Shown: piece by piece, positions 62,790-64,000 of the stretch
Layout: every line of letters starts with the position of its first letter
Numbering within the stretch: the first letter of the stretch is position 1
From: Symbiodinium microadriaticum
Lineage: Eukaryota > Sar > Dinophyceae > Suessiales > Symbiodiniaceae
Assembly: GCA_001939145.1 (NCBI GenBank)
Contig: LSRX01000082.1
Location: 824,873 to 888,872 of the forward strand
Direction of reading: 5' to 3'
DNA length: 64,000 nt
Notes under the pieces: model-generated
The model's database searches: none
Seen by the model: only the letters and a program-made list of their open reading frames with translations
What the model was told of the DNA's origin: nothing
Made by a program: the position numbers and the translations under genes

Positions 62790-63917
62790 ACGGACAAAAT
62801 GGGGGCATTGCAGGCGCGTATGATCACGCGACCCACAAACCTCAGTTGGCGACTTGAGGGCATCGCATCTGTGCAACCTCTGGTCTGGGCAGTCTTTCTC
62901 GTGCTTCTTGCATCCCCTATTGTCGTTGTAGCGCTTGCACAAGAACTTCTCTCCAATCTTATTTGCAGTTTTCAGAACCTTGGGCGGAGACCCCGTGTCC
63001 TGCTGCTCAGCTTGGCGCTTGGGACTGGGTGGCGGGGGAACAACCGTCCAATAAATCTCTTGCTCACGCCATGCTGCAGCGAGTGCCTCACCTTGAGGCA
63101 TACCCTCACGCTGCAACTCCACAGCGCGGGCGCGCGTCGCTTCATCCCGGGCCCTCAACCAATCCAGCGACGAACCGGCCACCTCGCACACCGACCGCAG
63201 CGCGAAGTCTGCATAGGCCATGTTGATGTGAAGAGGCGCTGCTATGCATTTCTCCCCCGGCTTAGCCTTACTGTCCACCTGCGTATTCCCGACGATGCTA
63301 AGGCCATTAGCCAAGATGCGAAGCCCTTGATAATACTGGAAGACGTTAGCCACCGGCATTTCCCCAATGTCATGGTCCACGCGAATGGACACTTGTCCTG
63401 ACAGATTGATCTTCCGCTCCTGAGCTTGAGATCTGTTGCAAAATGCAAGACTTCGGATCTTCGCCACAGGCAGCAAGGTCGGCGTGCACCGAGTGAGTTC
63501 CCTATAAAGCCTCCCCAGAAGAGCGTCACTCGGCTGCAGATGCACGCCCAGCTCAAGGTTGTACCTACGCTTCCATTGAGTGATCATCGACTCCTGTGTT
63601 GCGGGCTCGAGCGGTTCGTCGAGATCTTCGGTTGCTCCGGCGGACTGCCTACGCAGGTCTGATTTCAAGGTCATCGCTCTACCAGCGCGCCACGCAGCCC
63701 TGATTCTGGACAGGGCGATAACGTTACCCTTCGTGGCCGCGCATGGCTCCACCAAAACTTCCTTGAGCTCACTTTCATACCCAGCCACTGTGACCAGGTT
63801 CACGAAGTCATCCACCGACTGGAGGCCCACTACGGTGATGGCATACTCGGCCAACTCATCCGGGACCCGAGCGTCCTGGAAACAGGCCCTGAGAGCATCC
63901 AGCGATGGAGTAGCCAT
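62787..63917 (-). CDS. retroelement gag-like ORF1 with Cys/His-rich C-terminus
   Basis: ATG at 63,917 (MATPSLDALRACFQDARVPD), 376 codons ending in UAG. The N-terminal 60 residues (DELAEYAITVVGLQSVDDFV) resemble a small helical module. The middle is helical with ITQWKRRYNLELGVHLQPSD; the region to 290 is globular. The C-terminus holds a CCCH-type finger (CKRYNDNRGCKKHEKDC) and a second Cys/His cluster (RCD...VCGSRDHTRLQC), as expected for RNA binding by a gag nucleocapsid. It shares frame with the methyltransferase-polymerase ORF, separated by one UAG and no other stop, so gag and gag-pol could be made by readthrough. The copy has no visible damage. Confidence 0.8.
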   Translation of the reverse strand: MATPSLDALRACFQDARVPDELAEYAITVVGLQSVDDFVNLVTVAGYESELKEVLVEPCAATKGNVIALSRIRAAWRAGRAMTLKSDLRRQSAGATEDLDEPLEPATQESMITQWKRRYNLELGVHLQPSDALLGRLYRELTRCTPTLLPVAKIRSLAFCNRSQAQERKINLSGQVSIRVDHDIGEMPVANVFQYYQGLRILANGLSIVGNTQVDSKAKPGEKCIAAPLHINMAYADFALRSVCEVAGSSLDWLRARDEATRARAVELQREGMPQGEALAAAWREQEIYWTVVPPPPSPKRQAEQQDTGSPPKVLKTANKIGEKFLCKRYNDNRGCKKHEKDCPDQRLHRCDALKSPTEVCGSRDHTRLQCPHFVR

Positions 63918-64000
63918 GGCTAGCAGTAAGGCACACTAACTAATGCAGTGCGCACACCTCCCCAAAACACCCCAGGGGCGGAGAAAGGAAATCACATGTA
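63918..64000. other. upstream flank of the gag ORF
   Basis: Leader of the methyltransferase element, cut by the window edge; no feature identified. Confidence 0.5.

Overview
This is nuclear DNA from a eukaryote, almost certainly a dinoflagellate. The evidence is a relic of the dinoflagellate trans-spliced leader (29,744-29,760, minus strand), split host genes with GT-AG and apparent GC-AG introns, degenerate TTTAGGG telomere-type repeats, very abundant microsatellites, and retroelement types described from dinoflagellates, including a cytosine methyltransferase fused to a reverse transcriptase. Bacterial-style operons, ribosome binding sites, rRNA genes, tRNA genes and CRISPR arrays are not visible. 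Many apparent ORF starts are GTG or TTG and mean little here; I give ATG starts where I can see them.

Layout. 1-9.7 kb: microsatellites, then weakly supported exons of an unrecognised minus-strand host gene. 10.9-11.3 kb: scrap of a LINE endonuclease. 12.1-20.3 kb (minus strand): a decayed non-LTR retrotransposon reading endonuclease, reverse transcriptase, zinc fingers, a USP-type deubiquitinase domain, an unknown ORF, and an ORF with an iron/2-oxoglutarate dioxygenase signature. 20.0-26.2 kb: trinucleotide repeats, subtelomere-like degenerate repeats, a tandem family of hairpins and an 80-bp minisatellite. 26.4-29.8 kb (minus): another LINE, with a gag-like ORF1 and a truncated endonuclease. 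30.0-39.8 kb (minus): a roughly 9.8-kb Penelope-like element bounded by 265-bp direct repeats. It carries an amino-terminal GIY-YIG nuclease, a broken reverse transcriptase and a second, degenerate copy of the dioxygenase ORF. 40.9-42.1 kb: exons of an unknown host gene. 42.2-47.2 kb: a 5-kb perfect octanucleotide array. 47.2-51.6 kb (plus): Ty1/copia pol end, a 2.6-kb region saturated with ACTTT, then copia gag. 52.3-55.8 kb (minus): exons of host gene(s), including a FYVE-like half finger. 59.1-63.9 kb (minus): an apparently intact gag / methyltransferase-reverse transcriptase-RNase H element whose two ORFs are in one frame, separated by a single UAG.

How it fits together. This is a retroelement graveyard in which several unrelated element classes have taken on host-type enzymes: a C5 DNA methyltransferase, a possible base-oxidising dioxygenase (in two element classes) and a deubiquitinase. 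Each could help an element deal with host chromatin or proteostasis. The dioxygenase and methyltransferase assignments rest on visible motifs; any role in DNA modification is inference. Four assembly breaks (single n at 26,162, 47,245 and 51,639, and N at 56,209-56,341) lie beside low-complexity DNA, so continuity across them is uncertain.
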